64,000 bases of DNA from JAGRAX01 sp041391365 (GTDB lineage Bacteria; Bdellovibrionota_G; JALEGL01; JAGRMV01). Below the pieces are notes generated by a model, which saw only the letters and a list, made by a program, of their open reading frames with translations, was not told the DNA's origin and ran no database searches. A program made the position numbers and the translations under genes. This document shows positions 62,194-64,000 of the stretch, one piece after another. The stretch covers positions 558,001 through 622,000 of the forward strand of contig JAWKOC010000002.1 in assembly GCA_041391365.1 (NCBI GenBank), read 5' to 3'. Each line of letters starts with the position of its first letter. Position 1 is the first letter of the stretch.

Positions 62194-62885
62194 CTAGGAT
62201 TGGTGTTTGCCGTCTAACGGCTGAAACGATTCCATCGAGATGGAGGGCATTTCTTCTATGTCGGAGGGTATGAAAACCCTGAAAGTAGATTTTTTCTCTT
62301 CCTTGCAAAAGAGAACTTTTCTGTGTTGGTCGATATGAATGCAGCTCGCTTCAAAGACATTGGGGATGTTGATTCCAACATGAAAAGGTTTGTATGAATC
62401 AAAAAAATAGGAACCTACCGAATCTCCCAACGAAGCTTGTCCTTTCTGAAGTACCAAGGGGTGTCCAAATCCTTCAGAGGCTTCATTGACTCGATCCAAT
62501 AGAAAAGACATTGTCATCATCACCAGAGTTTGGGAGTCTTGATCGAAAAGAGGCATCTTGTACAAACCGTAGAAACTTGTGAATGTGGCAAGATGCCATT
62601 CGATGTTCCATTCCGTGCAAAAATGATGTTGTTTTCAATCTGTACTGGCGTAGTTGTACCAAGATCTTGAACGGTGGTAGCGTGACCCCATGATTTCAAA
62701 AAATCTTGAAGTGAGCTTTCTACGATGAAGCCTGTTCCAAATTTTTGAGAAATTTGCAAAAAGAACTGTTCGAGGTCCTCACTAGACGGAGTATCTTTTT
62801 CCTGAGCATGACTGGCAGGGATGATCCCTCCCAAACAACAGACCAATACAAACAACAACAACCTACGACTTCCCCAAACGTTCAT
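62194..62885 (-). CDS. Secreted hypothetical protein, frameshifted
   Basis: The N-terminal part from ATG 62885 has a signal peptide (LLLFVLVCCLGGIIPASHAQ) and runs to NNIIF. The remainder lies in another frame. Adding one A to the run at 62619-62623 on the plus strand joins them through NNIIFCTEWNIEWHLATF to GLYKMPLFDQDSQTLVMMTM and on to the stop at 62194. The joined protein is about 230 residues, beta-rich, with three cysteines after the signal. I do not recognise it. The single-base loss in a homopolymer suggests sequencing error. Confidence 0.55.
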
Positions 62886-62968
62886 GATGATCATTCGTTA
62901 GCAAAATGCTCTGGGCAAAGCAATACGAAAGTTAAGCTTTTTTGAATCCCATAGCTTATTTTGTTTTT

Positions 62969-63511
62969 TTATGAGCCGTTCAAAGATTTGATCAATGCAA
63001 TGGAACATTGAATTGCATTCCATTGGGCATGGTTTTCTTCTTGAGTGTTGTAGGTTCGTTGATGCGAAAGAAGATCGGTCTCGATGTGACGGATTACTTT
63101 GCTTCCCTTGGTGCTCATTTGTTGAAAGCCAGGGCCAGGAGACATGGTCAAGATGGTGGTTTGATCGATCGACCAGCTGGATACTTGTTGTGAGGCAAAG
63201 TCGATCTCATATCCGCCTCGGCTGTGATAATCAGCTTTTAAGATTTGTTTCTCCAGATCCAATTCAAATCTCCACACATAGGGAGAGTTTATCGTGAAGA
63301 AACCTGTATTGACTTTGTGTCCGACGGAAATTCCTTCAAGGAAAGACCCTTCCTCCACAGCCCACAGACAATGAGAGTTGTTTTCGAGAATCTGTTCAAA
63401 TGAGGTTTCTTGATCCTGATGGATCCAAGCGCTCTCCGCTTGGGCATGGAAAGAGTAGCTCGTGGCCAGTGTCAAGAGCAGCAAACAGACAATTTTTGTT
63501 GTTGATTTCAT
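62969..63511 (-). CDS. Secreted hypothetical protein
   Basis: The 180-residue product has a signal peptide (IVCLLLLTLATSYSFHAQA) and a small beta-rich domain with two cysteines (NSHCLWAV, AIQCSIAL) placed near the ends, which suggests one closing disulfide. I recognise no family. It lies 84 bp upstream of, and in the same direction as, the frameshifted secreted gene and may share its transcript. Confidence 0.65.
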   Translation of the reverse strand: MKSTTKIVCLLLLTLATSYSFHAQAESAWIHQDQETSFEQILENNSHCLWAVEEGSFLEGISVGHKVNTGFFTINSPYVWRFELDLEKQILKADYHSRGGYEIDFASQQVSSWSIDQTTILTMSPGPGFQQMSTKGSKVIRHIETDLLSHQRTYNTQEENHAQWNAIQCSIALIKSLNGS

Positions 63512-63701
63512 GATTCCCCTTTTTCTCTATTGTTGCAGTGGATTTGTTGCTTATCTCTTGGAACCTAACATGTCAACCTCGGCAGAGGGGGCCGTTGGAG
63601 GAGGGGGGGAAGTTCAAATCTAGGATCCCCATTTATGATGGTGCAAAAACGTCTTGTGTTTCACGGTGCGATATGTCATTTATTTGCTTGGGGGGACTAT
63701 C

Positions 63702-64000
63702 ATGAACATGTTTACGATCCTAAGCCTAAGCTTGGGGGTGATGATTGCCACCGGTGCAATGGCACAAGAGGAGAAAAAAGATCCCAGATTCCGAAGCTTG
63801 ATTGAGCGGGGACTGGTGAAAGGTGGATTTTTCAAAGATGATACCATCGCACCTTTCGCGGATCTTTTGCACAAAGATCTTGGGAACAAATGTTTTGTGG
63901 CGCTTCATCATTTTCTGGCAGATAAGCCTGCTTTTTTTTCTCAAAACATGACTCAGACAAAAATACTTCTCCAACGTTTGGCGCGGCCCCTGAATCGATA
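63702..64000 (+). CDS. Secreted protein, 3'-truncated by the window edge
   Basis: ATG 63702 opens a frame that stays open to the right edge (99 codons). The signal peptide is MNMFTILSLSLGVMIATGA, with cleavage near MAQ. The visible mature part is charged and helical (DPRFRSLIERGLVKGGFFKD), with one cysteine in GNKCFVAL. A GGGG stretch lies 7-10 bases upstream. No family is recognised from the visible half. Confidence 0.6.
   Translation, partial: MNMFTILSLSLGVMIATGAMAQEEKKDPRFRSLIERGLVKGGFFKDDTIAPFADLLHKDLGNKCFVALHHFLADKPAFFSQNMTQTKILLQRLARPLNR

Overview
The window looks like the chromosome of a Gram-negative bacterium of the Deltaproteobacteria sensu lato, possibly a Bdellovibrionota-like lineage. 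This is inferred from gene content, not from a marker gene. Pointers are a CpoB/YbgF-like lipoprotein, TrmFO, MeaB, squalene-hopene cyclase, a DUF4845-like gene behind lepA, a stand-alone ribbon-helix-helix protein and many small secreted proteins of unknown function.

Layout. 0-2.3 kb: a metal-handling cluster (outer-membrane-like protein, MerP-like, MerT-like and CsoR-type genes) and a PaiB-like flavoprotein. 2.4-4.5 kb: two secreted proteins, then tRNA-Ala(GGC) with a duplicated 3' flank. 4.5-6.6 kb: pgsA, a lytic transglycosylase and a ribbon-helix-helix protein. 6.7-19.5 kb: sugar-nucleotide decarboxylase-like gene, lepA, a DUF4845-like gene, then a tightly packed pyrimidine operon (pyrB-pyrC-carA-unknown-carB-recG). 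19.9-30.9 kb: acyl-CoA synthetase, prfA-prmC-murA-accD, a secreted metalloprotease, coaE, purQ, meaB. 30.8-45.7 kb: squalene-hopene cyclase, CpoB-like and LysM proteins, dprA-trmFO, a 1.9-kb shattered stretch holding remains of xerC and a J-domain gene, then dnaK-like, class V aminotransferase, serA, purA.

At 45.7 kb tRNA-Lys and tRNA-Glu are followed by a tandem duplication of a 151-bp structured element and then by an accessory island (46.4-57 kb) with AT-rich genes. The island holds a possible PD-(D/E)XK-like protein with a partner, a DUF1398 protein, an orphan hydroxyacid dehydrogenase, secreted caspase-like and papain-like candidates, a 1048-residue secreted protein, a ComQ-like isoprenoid synthase just downstream of a 13-codon ORF ending in Trp, and an IS30 transposase remnant. 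A degenerate GGTAAAGTGCCAGG motif recurs at gene ends there. From 57 to 64 kb come an SDR enzyme, a PAP2-dgkA pair, a sodium:solute symporter and several unknown secreted proteins.

The strongest candidate for an undescribed system is the micropeptide plus ComQ-like prenyltransferase at 55.5-56.7 kb. A separate caution: several otherwise intact genes (4.9, 18.2, 30.0 and 62.6 kb, and the partial gene at the left edge) are each broken by the loss of one base, mostly in short homopolymers. This looks more like sequencing error than decay.
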